This document shows, in pieces, positions 8,197-17,282 of a DNA stretch of 64,000 bases. Every line of letters begins with the position of its first letter. The first letter of the stretch is position 1. Position numbers and translations under genes: made by a program. The notes beneath the pieces are model-generated. The model had not been told where the DNA came from. It saw only the letters and a list, made by a program, of their open reading frames with translations, and did not search any database. Source of the stretch: Mesorhizobium sp. ORS 3324 (GTDB lineage: Bacteria > Pseudomonadota > Alphaproteobacteria > Rhizobiales > Rhizobiaceae); NCBI GenBank assembly GCA_000824825.2, contig LM655199.1, positions 62,001 to 126,000 on the forward strand. Direction: 5' to 3'.

Positions 8197-9033
8197 ATGA
8201 AAGTCCTTTCCTCCTCCAAATCGCATGGCGGCGTCCAGGGCGTTTATTCCCACGCCTCCGAGGTCTGTGCCTGTGACATGACCTTCGCCGTCTTCGCGCC
8301 GCCCCAGGCTGCGCAAGGCCATATGCCGGTGCTTTGGTATCTGTCGGGCCTCACCTGCACCCACGCCAATGTCATGGACAAAGGCGAATACCGCCGCATG
8401 GCGTCCGAGCTGGGGCTGGTCATCGTCTGCCCCGACACGAGCCCGCGCGGCCCTGATGTGCCTGACGAGAAGGACAATTGGCAGTTCGGCAGTGGCGCCG
8501 GCTTCTACCTCGACGCGATGCAGGAGCCTTATGCGAAAAACTACCGCATGTATTCCTACCTCACTGAGGAATTGCCGGCGCTTCTAGCCGCCAATTTTCC
8601 GGTCGACATGGCCCGCCAGGCCATCTTCGGCCATTCGATGGGCGGGCATGGCGCGCTGACGATCGCGCTGAAGAACCCGGACAGGTTCAAGAGCTGCTCG
8701 GCCTTCGCGCCGATCGTGCAGCCGACGACGGCGGGCTGGTCGCGGCCGGCGCTCGAAAAATATCTCGGGCCGGACGAGACGAGCTGGCGTGCCTATGACG
8801 CCACGCTGCTGATCGAGGACGGCTACCGCCTCGGCGAGCTGCTGGTCGACCAGGGCACCGAGGACGGCTTCCTGCAGGATGGCCTGCGCCCATGGCTGCT
8901 CGAAGAGGCCTGCAAGAAGGCCGGCATCGATCTGACGCTGCGCATGCAGGAAGGTTACGACCATTCCTACAACTTCATCTCGACCTTCATGGACGACCAT
9001 CTGAGGTGGCACGCCGCGCGGCTGGCGAGGTAG
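8197..9033 (+). CDS. fghA: S-formylglutathione hydrolase
   Basis: 278 residues, the usual length of this esterase-D family enzyme. It hydrolyses S-formylglutathione to formate and glutathione in the glutathione-dependent formaldehyde detoxification pathway, in the cytosol. The nucleophile elbow GHSMGG carries Ser147; Asp223 (GTEDGF) and His256 (YDHSYNF) complete the triad. The oxyanion segment [13 protein letters not shown] is typical. The ATG at 8197 is chosen because GAGAAGG precedes it and the homologues start at this point; the frame is open much further upstream. No glutathione-dependent formaldehyde dehydrogenase gene is adjacent. The 3' end overlaps the convergent efflux gene by 47 bases. 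Confidence 0.95.
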   Translation: MKVLSSSKSHGGVQGVYSHASEVCACDMTFAVFAPPQAAQGHMPVLWYLSGLTCTHANVMDKGEYRRMASELGLVIVCPDTSPRGPDVPDEKDNWQFGSGAGFYLDAMQEPYAKNYRMYSYLTEELPALLAANFPVDMARQAIFGHSMGGHGALTIALKNPDRFKSCSAFAPIVQPTTAGWSRPALEKYLGPDETSWRAYDATLLIEDGYRLGELLVDQGTEDGFLQDGLRPWLLEEACKKAGIDLTLRMQEGYDHSYNFISTFMDDHLRWHAARLAR

Positions 9034-10675
9034 CTCGCCGGTCATTTGCCGCATCGGCTTCCGCAGGCGCTCCCCTGCCTGGCTTCGACCGGGAGGGCTT
9101 GGGCGATTGCAACAAAAGCGCGAGCGGCACGAGCAACGCGGTGATAATCGCCGAGTAGCGGAAGACGTCGACATAGGCGAGGAGCGTCGCCTGGCGGCCG
9201 ATGAGCTGCCCCACCCAGCCGACCGCCTGCGTCTTCGCCTCGATGGCTGGGGAGCCCTGCGCGGCGAAAAAGTCGCTGACCTGCCGCAGCGTCTGCTGGT
9301 AGGCGGACGACGACTGCACGGTGTTGGCAACCAAGTTCGATTGATGCAGCTGCGCATTCTGCGCGATCATCGTCGTCGTCAGCGACACGCCGATGCTGCC
9401 GCCGATGTTGCGGGCGACGTTGATCAGCGCGGAGGCCTGGTTGGTCTTCCTCGGCGGCAGGCCGATATAAGCCGCCGTGGTGATCGGGATGAACAGGAAG
9501 GGCAGGCCGATCATCATGAAGACGCGGGCGAAGGCAAAGAAGCTGAAGGTCGCATCCGGCGCCAGCGCGGTCAGATGCCAGAGCGCCAGCGCCACCACCG
9601 ACATGCCCATCATGATCAGGTATTTCGGCTGCACGAAGCCTGAGACGAAGCCCGAAACCGGCATCAGCATCAGCATGGCGATGCCGCCCGGCATCATCGA
9701 GAGTCCCGACAGCGTCGCGGTATAGTCGAACGCCGTCTGCTGCAGTTGCGGCATGAGCTGGGTCGTGCTGTACAGCGCCGCGCCTACCGACATCATGACG
9801 AGGAAGGCCGTGCCGAACTGACGCATGAAGAGCAGCCGGATGTCGACGATCGGGTCGCGGTGCGTCAGCTCCCAAGGGATCAGGACGAGCAACGAGATTG
9901 CGGAGGTCGCGGCGAAGGTGGTGATGAAGCTCGAGGAAAACCAGTCATTGCGCTGGCCCTCGTCGAGGACGACTTCCATGCATCCGAGCGCCAGCGTCAC
10001 CAGGATGAAGCCGACCCAATCCACCTTGAGGCCGTCTTTCAGCCTCTCCTGGCGCTCGCGTTTCAGCACGTCCGGCTCGACCACCAGCCATTGCACGAGC
10101 CCCAGCGAAAGAATGCCGAAGGGTACATTGATGAAGAAGATCCAGTGCCAGGAGAAATTGTCCGTCAGCCATCCCCCGATCGTCGGGCCGACCGTCGGCG
10201 CGACGATGACCGCAATGCCGTAGAGCGCGAAGGCCTGCGAGCGCTTCTCGGGCGGGAAGGTATCGGCAAGGATCGATTGCTCGCTCGGCGCCATGCCGCC
10301 GCCGCCAAGCCCCTGCAGGATGCGAAACAGGATCAGCATTTCGAGATTGGGCGCCAGGCCGCAGAGCAGCGACGCGCCGGTGAAGGTGGCGACGCAGATC
10401 ATGTAATAGCGCTTGCGGCCGACGACGTCGGCCAGCCACCCGCTGATTGGGACGATGACCGAACTGGCCACGAGATAGGTGGTGATGATCCAGGTGCTCT
10501 CATCCAGTCCGGCCGCGAGGCTGCCGGCAATGTTGCGCAACGCGACATTGGCGATCGCGGTGTCGAGCACCATCATGAAGGTCGCGATGGAAACGACGAT
10601 CGCGATGAGCCATGGGTTGCGCCCGCCGGCGGCGGAGCGGCTTTCGCCGCCATGGGCCGCTGCGGCGTCCGTCAT
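8987..10675 (-). CDS. emrB: DHA2-family multidrug efflux transporter (EmrB/QacA type)
   Basis: 562 residues with about 14 hydrophobic helices, as in the 14-helix DHA2 drug:proton antiporters of the major facilitator superfamily. The motif WLADVVGRKRYY (loop 2-3) and motif C-like GxxxGPxxGG (IVAPTVGPTIGGWL) are visible. It should export lipophilic drugs across the inner membrane, coupled with the adaptor encoded upstream. Its start overlaps the end of that gene by 4 bases (ATGA), so the two are translationally coupled. The 3' end runs 47 bases into fghA on the other strand. Substrate cannot be told from sequence. Confidence 0.92.
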   Translation of the reverse strand: MTDAAAAHGGESRSAAGGRNPWLIAIVVSIATFMMVLDTAIANVALRNIAGSLAAGLDESTWIITTYLVASSVIVPISGWLADVVGRKRYYMICVATFTGASLLCGLAPNLEMLILFRILQGLGGGGMAPSEQSILADTFPPEKRSQAFALYGIAVIVAPTVGPTIGGWLTDNFSWHWIFFINVPFGILSLGLVQWLVVEPDVLKRERQERLKDGLKVDWVGFILVTLALGCMEVVLDEGQRNDWFSSSFITTFAATSAISLLVLIPWELTHRDPIVDIRLLFMRQFGTAFLVMMSVGAALYSTTQLMPQLQQTAFDYTATLSGLSMMPGGIAMLMLMPVSGFVSGFVQPKYLIMMGMSVVALALWHLTALAPDATFSFFAFARVFMMIGLPFLFIPITTAAYIGLPPRKTNQASALINVARNIGGSIGVSLTTTMIAQNAQLHQSNLVANTVQSSSAYQQTLRQVSDFFAAQGSPAIEAKTQAVGWVGQLIGRQATLLAYVDVFRYSAIITALLVPLALLLQSPKPSRSKPGRGAPAEADAANDRRATSPAARRATSDGRP

Positions 10676-11907
10676 CGCACCCTCACCGTCGGCACCACCG
10701 ACATGCCCGGGCCGAGATAGGCGTCAGGCGGCCGGTCGAACACGATCTTCACCGGCACGCGCTGGACGACCTTGACGAAATTGCCGGTCGCGTTCTCGGC
10801 CGGCAGAAGGCTGAAGGCGGTGCCGCTGCCGGCCTGCACGCTGTCGACGCGGCCATGGAAAGTCTTTTCCGGATAGGCGTCGATGGCGATGTCGACCGGC
10901 TGGCCCGGCCGCATCAGGTCGAGCTGCGTCTCCTTGAAATTCGCCTTCACCCAGACGTTGTTCGGCACGAACATCATCAGCACCTGTCCGGGCTGCGCAT
11001 AGGTTCCTTTAGCGGCGGTGATGTTGGTCGCCCGCCCGGCCACCGGCGCCACGATGGTGGTGCGTGTGAGCCTGGTCCTGGCCTGGTCTTCGCCGGCACG
11101 CGCCTGCTGCAGCCTGGCCTCGGCGCTTTTGCCTTGTGCCTGCAGCACGGCGAGCTGGCTCTTCGCGGCCTCCACATTCGCGGTCGCGGTGTCGAGGGCT
11201 GCCTGGTCCTGGCGCAGCGTTGAAGCGGCCTGCTGCGCCTGCTGCTCGGTCGCCGTGCCTTTTGCCAGCAGCTCGCGATTGCGCTGGTCCTCGGACTTGG
11301 CGAACTCCAGCGCCGCCTGCGCCTGCGCGGCCTGCTTCTGCGCGGCGCCGATCTTGGCGTTCTGCGCTTCGGTCTGGGCCTCAACATTGGTGATCTCGGC
11401 CTGCGCCGCCACCGCGCTGGCCTCCGCCTGCTTGAGCGAGGCCTGGTAGTCGCTGTCGTCGATGCGAAGCAGGACCGCGCCCGCCTGCACAGGCTGATTG
11501 TCGGTGACGGCGACCTGCGTGATGCGGCCCGCTATTTCGGCGCCGATGGTCACCGTGCGCGCGTCGATGAAGGCATCGTCCGTCCATTCATAGTTGCGCG
11601 CGTTCAGCCACCATAGCGATGCGCCTACCGCAACCAGCAGCACGACAAGCAGGACGGCTCCTGCTGTGAACGGATGCCGCTTGATGGATCCGGACAGGGT
11701 GCGGGGTCGCTTGTCCTGCGGAGCGCGCCCCTCTTCGGGAGACGCTTCGGTCCTCTCCAGGGAGGCATCGGCCCTGGCTCTCCTTCGGGTGTTGGAGCGC
11801 TGCGGGCTTCTATGCTGCGCGTTCTTGTCGCGCTTGTCGGAGCGGCGCGCCTTGCGCTGCGTCTCGTCCACGGGTTCGGCAACTGGAGAATTCGTATCCA
11901 CCGGCAT
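10672..11907 (-). CDS. emrA: HlyD/EmrA-family membrane fusion protein
   Basis: 411 residues from the ATG at 11907, which follows a GAAAGG ribosome site; an upstream in-frame start would add 88 unrelated residues. It has a highly charged cytoplasmic tail of about 75 residues, longer than in Escherichia coli EmrA. A single membrane helix follows at about 81-101. The periplasmic part is a biotinyl-lipoyl barrel around a long Ala/Gln-rich coiled coil. It bridges the EmrB transporter to an outer-membrane channel. No TolC-like gene is nearby. The gene is divergent from the aldehyde oxidoreductase operon. Confidence 0.9.
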   Translation of the reverse strand: MPVDTNSPVAEPVDETQRKARRSDKRDKNAQHRSPQRSNTRRRARADASLERTEASPEEGRAPQDKRPRTLSGSIKRHPFTAGAVLLVVLLVAVGASLWWLNARNYEWTDDAFIDARTVTIGAEIAGRITQVAVTDNQPVQAGAVLLRIDDSDYQASLKQAEASAVAAQAEITNVEAQTEAQNAKIGAAQKQAAQAQAALEFAKSEDQRNRELLAKGTATEQQAQQAASTLRQDQAALDTATANVEAAKSQLAVLQAQGKSAEARLQQARAGEDQARTRLTRTTIVAPVAGRATNITAAKGTYAQPGQVLMMFVPNNVWVKANFKETQLDLMRPGQPVDIAIDAYPEKTFHGRVDSVQAGSGTAFSLLPAENATGNFVKVVQRVPVKIVFDRPPDAYLGPGMSVVPTVRVR

Positions 11908-12222
11908 GCCTTTCGATCGAGGTGTTTGGTCTTGCGCAATTCCGGGCGGAGATCCGCCGCCTACGTTGCTGGAATTGCTCGCATCGGAACTGGCGCGGCG
12001 GTGCCGCGCATCGCCAAGCCGAGGGTCAACCTCCCGCGTTCGGAAAAGTTCCTTTGCCTCACAACCGGAGCTGCCTCTGCCCCTCAACCACCAGCCCCAT
12101 CGGGTGCCCTTGGATGAGCTTCCGGGCTTACTCTTTCGTGACCCGTTATTGCGCAGGCAATTCCGGAACAATGCCCAGGCTGAGCGGTTAGCGCAGATGA
12201 CCAGCCAGCCAGGGAGCGAGCC
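11908..12222. other. Divergent promoter region between efflux and aldehyde oxidoreductase operons
   Basis: About 315 bases with no gene. It must contain promoters for both the leftward emrAB pair and the rightward paoABC operon. A GGGAGCGAG ribosome site lies directly before the paoA ATG. No regulator-binding palindrome stood out and no dedicated regulator gene adjoins. Confidence 0.5.
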
Positions 12223-12843
12223 ATGTTAAAAAACCCTGCATCGAGCGCGACTGGCCTCAGCCGACGAAGCTTCATGACGGGCACGGTTTCAGCCGCCGCT
12301 GCCGCGCCGTTGCTGGCCTCGGCGGCAAAGGCCGAAGAAGCGGCTGCGGTCCATTCCAGACTGAGGGAGGCGGTCGCTGTGTCGCTACGCATCAACGGGC
12401 AACCTTACGCGCTTTCGCTGGACACGCGGACGAGCCTGCTGGACGCGCTTCGCGATCATGTCGGCCTCACCGGCACGAAGAAGGGCTGCGACCACGGCCA
12501 GTGCGGCGCCTGCACCGTCCTCGTCGACGGAAAGCGCGTGCTCTCCTGTCTGAGCTTCGCCGTAATGAACCAGGGGAGCGAGGTGACGACTGTGGAGGGG
12601 CTCGCATCGAGCGACGGCAAGCTGCACCCGATGCAACAAGCCTTCATCGACCACGACGCCTTCCAGTGCGGCTACTGCACGCCGGGTCAGATCATGTCGG
12701 CGATCGGCTGCATTAACGAAGGCCACGCGAATTCCGAGGACGACATCCGCGAATTCATGAGCGGCAACATCTGCCGCTGCGCGGCCTATCCGAACATCGT
12801 CGCCGCGATCGTCCAGGCGCGCGATCAGACGAGGGGGACCTGA
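12223..12843 (+). CDS. paoA: Aldehyde oxidoreductase iron-sulfur subunit, Tat-exported (PaoA/YagT type)
   Basis: 206 residues. A twin-arginine signal SRRSFMTG (residues 13-20) precedes a hydrophobic stretch ending in AKA. This matches PaoA, the small subunit through which the folded PaoABC complex is exported to the periplasm. The plant-type [2Fe-2S] ligands are Cys89, Cys94, Cys97 and Cys109. The second cluster ligands are Cys149, Cys152, Cys184 and Cys186. The subunit passes electrons from the molybdenum centre to FAD during oxidation of aldehydes, often aromatic ones, to acids. It is followed after 3 bases by paoB. Confidence 0.92.
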   Translation: MLKNPASSATGLSRRSFMTGTVSAAAAAPLLASAAKAEEAAAVHSRLREAVAVSLRINGQPYALSLDTRTSLLDALRDHVGLTGTKKGCDHGQCGACTVLVDGKRVLSCLSFAVMNQGSEVTTVEGLASSDGKLHPMQQAFIDHDAFQCGYCTPGQIMSAIGCINEGHANSEDDIREFMSGNICRCAAYPNIVAAIVQARDQTRGT

Positions 12844-12846
12844 ACG

Positions 12847-13869
12847 ATGCGTCCCTTCGTCTATGAGCAACCGAACGACATCTCCGCCGCGGTCGCCATC
12901 GCGTCCCGGTTCACCACCGATGACGAGCAGCCGACGCGTGCGAACGCGCAGTTCATCGCCGGCGGCACCAATCTCGCCGACTATATGAAGCTTGGGGTGG
13001 CGGTGCCCAACCGGCTGCTGGACCTCAACCGGCTCGAGGAGCCGGCGCTGAGACAGATCCGGGTGAGCGATGACGGCATCCGCTTCGGCGCCCTGGTGCG
13101 GATGGGTGAGGCCGCCGACCATGCCGAAGTCAAACGCCGCTGTCCCGTCATTGCCGACAGTTTGAGGCTGGCCGCAAGCGGTCAAATCCGCAACATGGCG
13201 AGCCTCGCCGGCAACATCCTGCAGCGAACGCGCTGCGAATATTTCCGCGAGACCTCCTGGCCCTGCAACAAGCGCGTGCCGGGTTCGGGCTGCGCGGCGA
13301 TGGAAGGCTTCAACCGCCAGCACGCGGTGCTGGGCGCCAGCGATGCCTGCATCGCCACCTATCACGGCGACTTTGCCCAGGCCCTGATCGCGCTCGATGC
13401 CGTCGTTCGCGCGGAGGGCTCACGGGGAGCGCGGAAGGTTCCCTTCGCCAGGCTGCATCGGCTGCCTCGCGACACGCCTCATATCGAGACCGATCTGGCG
13501 GCAGACGAGATCATTACCGCCATCGAAGTACCCGCCGTTGCGTGGGCCCGGCGTTCTCGCTACCTGAAGATCCGCGACCGCGAATCCTATGCCTTTGCCT
13601 TGGCGTCGGCGGCCGTCGCGCTCGACCTCGACGGCGACAGCGTCCGCGAGGCGCGGATCGCTCTCGGCGGCGTGGCGACCGTGCCTTGGCGGGCCAGGGC
13701 GGCCGAAGCGGCCCTGCAGGACAAGAAGCTCGACGAGGCGTCGGCAGACGCGGCGGCGCAAGCCGCCTTTGCCGATGCCGAATCGCGCCAGCACAACGCG
13801 TTCAAGGTCGAACTCGGCAAGCGAACGCTGGTGCGCGCGCTGCTCGAAACCCGAGACATGAAGGTGTGA
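12847..13869 (+). CDS. paoB: Aldehyde oxidoreductase FAD-binding subunit (PaoB/YagS type)
   Basis: 340 residues of the CO-dehydrogenase flavoprotein fold. FAD pyrophosphate-binding motifs are FIAGGTNLADYMKLG (about residues 36-50) and SLAGNILQRTRC. It carries the PaoB-specific insertion with cysteines at CEYF, PCNKR and GSGC, which in the Escherichia coli enzyme bind an extra [4Fe-4S] cluster. It transfers electrons from the PaoA clusters to the final acceptor. The ATG lies 3 bases after paoA and the stop lies 2 bases before paoC, so the three genes form one operon. Confidence 0.92.
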   Translation: MRPFVYEQPNDISAAVAIASRFTTDDEQPTRANAQFIAGGTNLADYMKLGVAVPNRLLDLNRLEEPALRQIRVSDDGIRFGALVRMGEAADHAEVKRRCPVIADSLRLAASGQIRNMASLAGNILQRTRCEYFRETSWPCNKRVPGSGCAAMEGFNRQHAVLGASDACIATYHGDFAQALIALDAVVRAEGSRGARKVPFARLHRLPRDTPHIETDLAADEIITAIEVPAVAWARRSRYLKIRDRESYAFALASAAVALDLDGDSVREARIALGGVATVPWRARAAEAALQDKKLDEASADAAAQAAFADAESRQHNAFKVELGKRTLVRALLETRDMKV

Positions 13870-13871
13870 CC

Positions 13872-16151
13872 ATGGATGCAGCCGCTCCAAAACCCGGGGA
13901 GAACCAGGGCGAGCCGCTGCCGCGCATCGATGCGCGGCTGAAAGTCACCGGACAGGCTCATTATCCCGCAGACCTGCCGACGGCCAACATAGCCTATGGC
14001 GCGCTCTCAACCAGCAGCATCGCCAGGGGCAGGGTGACTAAGCTTCGCCTCGACGATGCGCGGGCGGTGCCCGGCCTGCTCGACATCGTCACCTATGGCG
14101 ATATGGACAAAGTCGAAAAGCCGAAATTCGGCAACTCGGGCGCGACCTCGATCGGACCGCTGCATGACCGGACGATCTTCCACGACGGACAGATCATCGC
14201 CTTGGCCGTTGCCGAGACGTTCGAGGCGGCTGAAGAGGCCGCGCAGCTGATCCGCGCCGAGTATGAGGAAGAGAAGCCGACCGCAAGCTTCGACAGTCCT
14301 GGAGCGAAGACCGTCGACGCGGCCGGCAAGAACCCGATGCACAAGGAAGACGTCAAGGCCGGCAATTTCGACGCCGCCTATGCCGCGGCTCCGGTCAGGA
14401 TCGACGCGCGCTATTCGACGCCGACCCAGCACCACAATCCGATCGAGCTGTTCTCGACCACCGCCTTCTGGCAGGGCGACCAGCTCATCGTCCATGAGCC
14501 GACGCAGAACGTCACCGGCTGGAAGGTCGAGCTTGCAAGGCAGCTGAAGATCGATCCGGCGAATGTGCGCATCCTCAGCCCCTTCATCGGCGGGGCGTTC
14601 GGCTCGAAAGGGCCGATGACGCCGCGCACCGCGATCGTTGCCGTTGCCGCCAAGCGCCTCGGACGACCCGTGCGTTGCGTGACAAGCCGCATGCAGGCCT
14701 TCGGCACGCAAACCTACCGGGCCGAAACCCGGCATCGAATCCGCATCGGCGCAGGCAGGGACGGCCGCATCACCGCCTTCGCGCATGAAGGCTGGGAGGT
14801 CACGTCGCGTGCGGATGCCTATGTGGTCGCCGGCACTTCCGCGACCGGCCGCATGTATGACTACGGCTCGGTGCTGACGCATGTGTCGCTGGTCGAGGCC
14901 GACCGCAACACGCCGGGCTACATGCGCTCGCCGCCGGAGACGCCCTACGTCTATGCCCTGGAGAACGCCATGGACGAGATGGCAGTGACGCTCGGCATGG
15001 ACCCGGTCGAGTTCCGCCGGATCAACGAACCGAAGGTGGAGCCGATCGGCAAGAAGCCCTTCTCCAGCCGCTCGCTGATCCAGTGCTACGACCAGGCGGC
15101 AGACGCTTTCGGCTGGGCGAAGCGCGACCCGAAGGTCGGCGCCATGCGCGACGGCGACTGGCTGGTCGGCATGGGCTGCGCCACGGCCATCTATCCGACC
15201 GCTGCGGCGCCTTGCGCCGCGCGCGTGCGCCTGACGTCCGACGGCGATGTGAGGGTGCAGTGCGGCTCGCACGAGATCGGCACCGGCGTCCGCACGGTGG
15301 CCGGTCAGATGGCTTCGGAACGTCTTGGCGTGCCGATCGACAAGGTGAATGTCGAGATGGGCGACAGCAGCCTGCCTCCGGCGCCGGTGTCAGGCGGCTC
15401 GATTTCCACCGCGAGCGTATGTTCGGCGGTGCTGAAGGCCTGTGATGCGATCCGGACGAAACTTTCCGTCGGAGCCACCGCTGAAGGCCGCCCGCTCGCC
15501 GGTTCCCACAACGAGGAACTGGACTTCGCCGATGGGAAGATCGTTGCGAAGGGCGGCGCCTCGGCGAAGATCGAGGATGTCTTCAAGATCATGCAGGTCG
15601 GCGCGATCGACGAATATGCCGAGTTCGCGCCGAAGGGCGCGACGCCAGGGGCGCTGAAGAAGCTCTATGCCGGCCAGCCGGAATTCCATGGCGGCGATCA
15701 CGATGAGGATTCGGTGAAATACGCCTTCGGCGCCGAATTCGTCGAAGTCCGCATCAACCGATACACCAGGGAAATCCGCGTGCCGCGCATCGTCGGCGCC
15801 TTCGCCGCCGGCCGCATCATGAACACGCGCACCGCGCGCAGCCAGCTGATGGGCGGCATGATCTGGGGCATCGGCCAGGCGCTGCAGGAAGCGACCGAGG
15901 TCGACGGCCGCTATGCCCGCTACGTCAACCGCGACCTGCAGGACTACCTCGTGCCGGTCAATGCCGATATCAGGGACTTGCAGGTGATCCTGGTCCCGGA
16001 GGTGGACCACGCGGTCAATCCGGCCGGCGTCAAAGGCTTGGGCGAGCTGGGCAATGTCGGCACGGCCGCCGCCGTTGCCAGCGCGGTCTATCACGCGACC
16101 GGCAATCGCATCCGCGATCTGCCGATCAGGATCGACCAGCTGATAGCTTGA
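13872..16151 (+). CDS. paoC: Aldehyde oxidoreductase molybdenum-binding subunit (PaoC/YagR type)
   Basis: 759 residues from the ATG at 13872. The frame is open upstream, but only inside paoB. The protein is the large, xanthine-oxidase-family subunit that binds the molybdenum cofactor and oxidises the aldehyde. Molybdopterin motifs include GGAFGSKGPMTPRT near residue 240. The C-terminal GVKGLGELGNVG contains the invariant catalytic glutamate. The complex should act in the periplasm through the Tat signal of PaoA. The XdhC-like cofactor-insertion gene that usually follows paoC is not present here. Confidence 0.93.
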   Translation: MDAAAPKPGENQGEPLPRIDARLKVTGQAHYPADLPTANIAYGALSTSSIARGRVTKLRLDDARAVPGLLDIVTYGDMDKVEKPKFGNSGATSIGPLHDRTIFHDGQIIALAVAETFEAAEEAAQLIRAEYEEEKPTASFDSPGAKTVDAAGKNPMHKEDVKAGNFDAAYAAAPVRIDARYSTPTQHHNPIELFSTTAFWQGDQLIVHEPTQNVTGWKVELARQLKIDPANVRILSPFIGGAFGSKGPMTPRTAIVAVAAKRLGRPVRCVTSRMQAFGTQTYRAETRHRIRIGAGRDGRITAFAHEGWEVTSRADAYVVAGTSATGRMYDYGSVLTHVSLVEADRNTPGYMRSPPETPYVYALENAMDEMAVTLGMDPVEFRRINEPKVEPIGKKPFSSRSLIQCYDQAADAFGWAKRDPKVGAMRDGDWLVGMGCATAIYPTAAAPCAARVRLTSDGDVRVQCGSHEIGTGVRTVAGQMASERLGVPIDKVNVEMGDSSLPPAPVSGGSISTASVCSAVLKACDAIRTKLSVGATAEGRPLAGSHNEELDFADGKIVAKGGASAKIEDVFKIMQVGAIDEYAEFAPKGATPGALKKLYAGQPEFHGGDHDEDSVKYAFGAEFVEVRINRYTREIRVPRIVGAFAAGRIMNTRTARSQLMGGMIWGIGQALQEATEVDGRYARYVNRDLQDYLVPVNADIRDLQVILVPEVDHAVNPAGVKGLGELGNVGTAAAVASAVYHATGNRIRDLPIRIDQLIA

Positions 16152-16221
16152 CGATGCCGCGAGCGGCTGCGGGCCGCGACACTGAGGCCAAGGTCGCCGT
16201 CATATCGGTCGAAAATCGTGA

Positions 16222-16704
16222 TCACCCGTCGATCTCGACCTCGGCTTCGCAGTTCACCGGTGCATTCAGAGGTATGGCCATGCCGATGGACGAGCGTGCG
16301 TGACAGCCGGCGTCGGGTCCATAGAGTTCCAATATCAGATCGGAATAGCCGTTCGTAACCAGCGGGGTCTCGTTGAAGCCCGGAGCGACATTCACCATCG
16401 CGAAGACGCGAAGCCAGGCCGTAATCCGATCGAGGTTGCCGACAGCGCGCTTGAGGCTCGCGAGATGAGCCAGGGCTACGAGTCGGGCTGAGGCATAGCC
16501 TTGCTCCGGCGAGACCTCAGCGCCTACCTTGCCGAGAGGCTTTGCAAGTGTTCCGTCAGGGTTACAGGCGACATGGCCCGAGATGTAGGCGCGGCTGCCA
16601 CGCACTCGAACCCAGGCGAAAGGCATCCGCATCCCTTCGCGGACCTTCAGCGGCTCCGGCAATTCCAGACCCATGTCGGCGAGGCGTTGTTCGATGATGG
16701 CCAT
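16222..16704 (-). CDS. RidA/YjgF family protein
   Basis: 160 residues of the YjgF/YER057c/UK114 fold, in the longer YjgF_endoribonc-like subgroup (about 150-160 residues, starting MAIIEQRLADMGLELPEP). RidA proper hydrolyses reactive enamine/imine intermediates; members of this subgroup are mostly uncharacterised. The region near residues 115-140 corresponds to the family signature, here with GCHARSSIGMA where canonical RidA has PARxxVxV. The arginine that binds the substrate carboxylate is therefore probably retained. It lies 14 bases downstream of the cupin gene and is likely cotranscribed with it. Confidence 0.85.
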   Translation of the reverse strand: MAIIEQRLADMGLELPEPLKVREGMRMPFAWVRVRGSRAYISGHVACNPDGTLAKPLGKVGAEVSPEQGYASARLVALAHLASLKRAVGNLDRITAWLRVFAMVNVAPGFNETPLVTNGYSDLILELYGPDAGCHARSSIGMAIPLNAPVNCEAEVEIDG

Positions 16705-16718
16705 GGCTGGTCTCCTGG

Positions 16719-17153
16719 TCAGGGTACGAGGTCATCGAGCTCCGGCATCAGCACCACGCTCTCGTTTGCCGCGGGATCGTTGCGCGCGCCAAGGAACTCG
16801 GCATTTTCGGTGCTACGATTGACGGCCACATGCGGAACGCCGGCCGGAATGAACAGGTAGTCGCCGGGGCGTAGCTGATCGCACCGTTCGAGCCTTGCCC
16901 CCGACCAGATCTCGATCTCCTTGCCTACGGTCATCAGCAGGGCCGTCTCGTGTCGTTCATGGCGATGGGCGCTGGTTCGCCTGCCCGCGGGCAGGGAGAT
17001 CATTCCGAGCCACAACATGGTGGACCCGACGCTCTCGGCGGCGACGCCCGAGCGATAGATGGACCCCTGCTCTGCGACATAACTGTCACGAGCGCGTACG
17101 ACCTTCGCGGTCGATGCATGGGTGGTCCTTGATTGCATTGCTTCATTCTTCAT
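16719..17153 (-). CDS. Cupin-domain protein
   Basis: 144 residues from the ATG at 17153, chosen for the GAAGAG ribosome site and because the longer frame (to 17942) runs antisense through the regulator gene. One beta-barrel cupin domain is visible. Motif 1 resembles G-x5-HxHx-E (SAHRHERHETALLM) and motif 2 is PGDYLFIPAGVPHVAVN. Metal-binding histidines and the glutamate are present, so it may be an enzyme or a small-molecule sensor. It is divergent from the winged-helix regulator and followed by RidA, suggesting a small metabolic unit with a local regulator. Substrate unknown. Confidence 0.8.
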   Translation of the reverse strand: MKNEAMQSRTTHASTAKVVRARDSYVAEQGSIYRSGVAAESVGSTMLWLGMISLPAGRRTSAHRHERHETALLMTVGKEIEIWSGARLERCDQLRPGDYLFIPAGVPHVAVNRSTENAEFLGARNDPAANESVVLMPELDDLVP

Positions 17154-17163
17154 CGCTCTTCCC

Positions 17164-17260
17164 CATTCGAATGAGGTTGCAGAGACAATGGAACCGAGTT
17201 TGCGCGCGCGGCTGCGCAATGTCCCAAATATCGGCCGAAAAATTCCGAAAAACTGCGAAA
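17164..17260. promoter_or_regulatory. Divergent control region with helically phased GAAA boxes and a palindrome
   Basis: Between the cupin gene (start 17153, leftward) and the winged-helix regulator (start 17283, rightward) lie three direct repeats with a period of exactly 10 bases: SCGAAA at 17235-17240, 17245-17250 and 17255-17260. A perfect palindrome CATTCGAATG lies at 17164-17173. Direct repeats of about one helical turn are typical for OmpR-type winged-helix binding, so the adjacent regulator may bind here. This is inference from layout only. Confidence 0.4.
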
Positions 17261-17282
17261 TCGGGCGTATGATTCCCCGATC

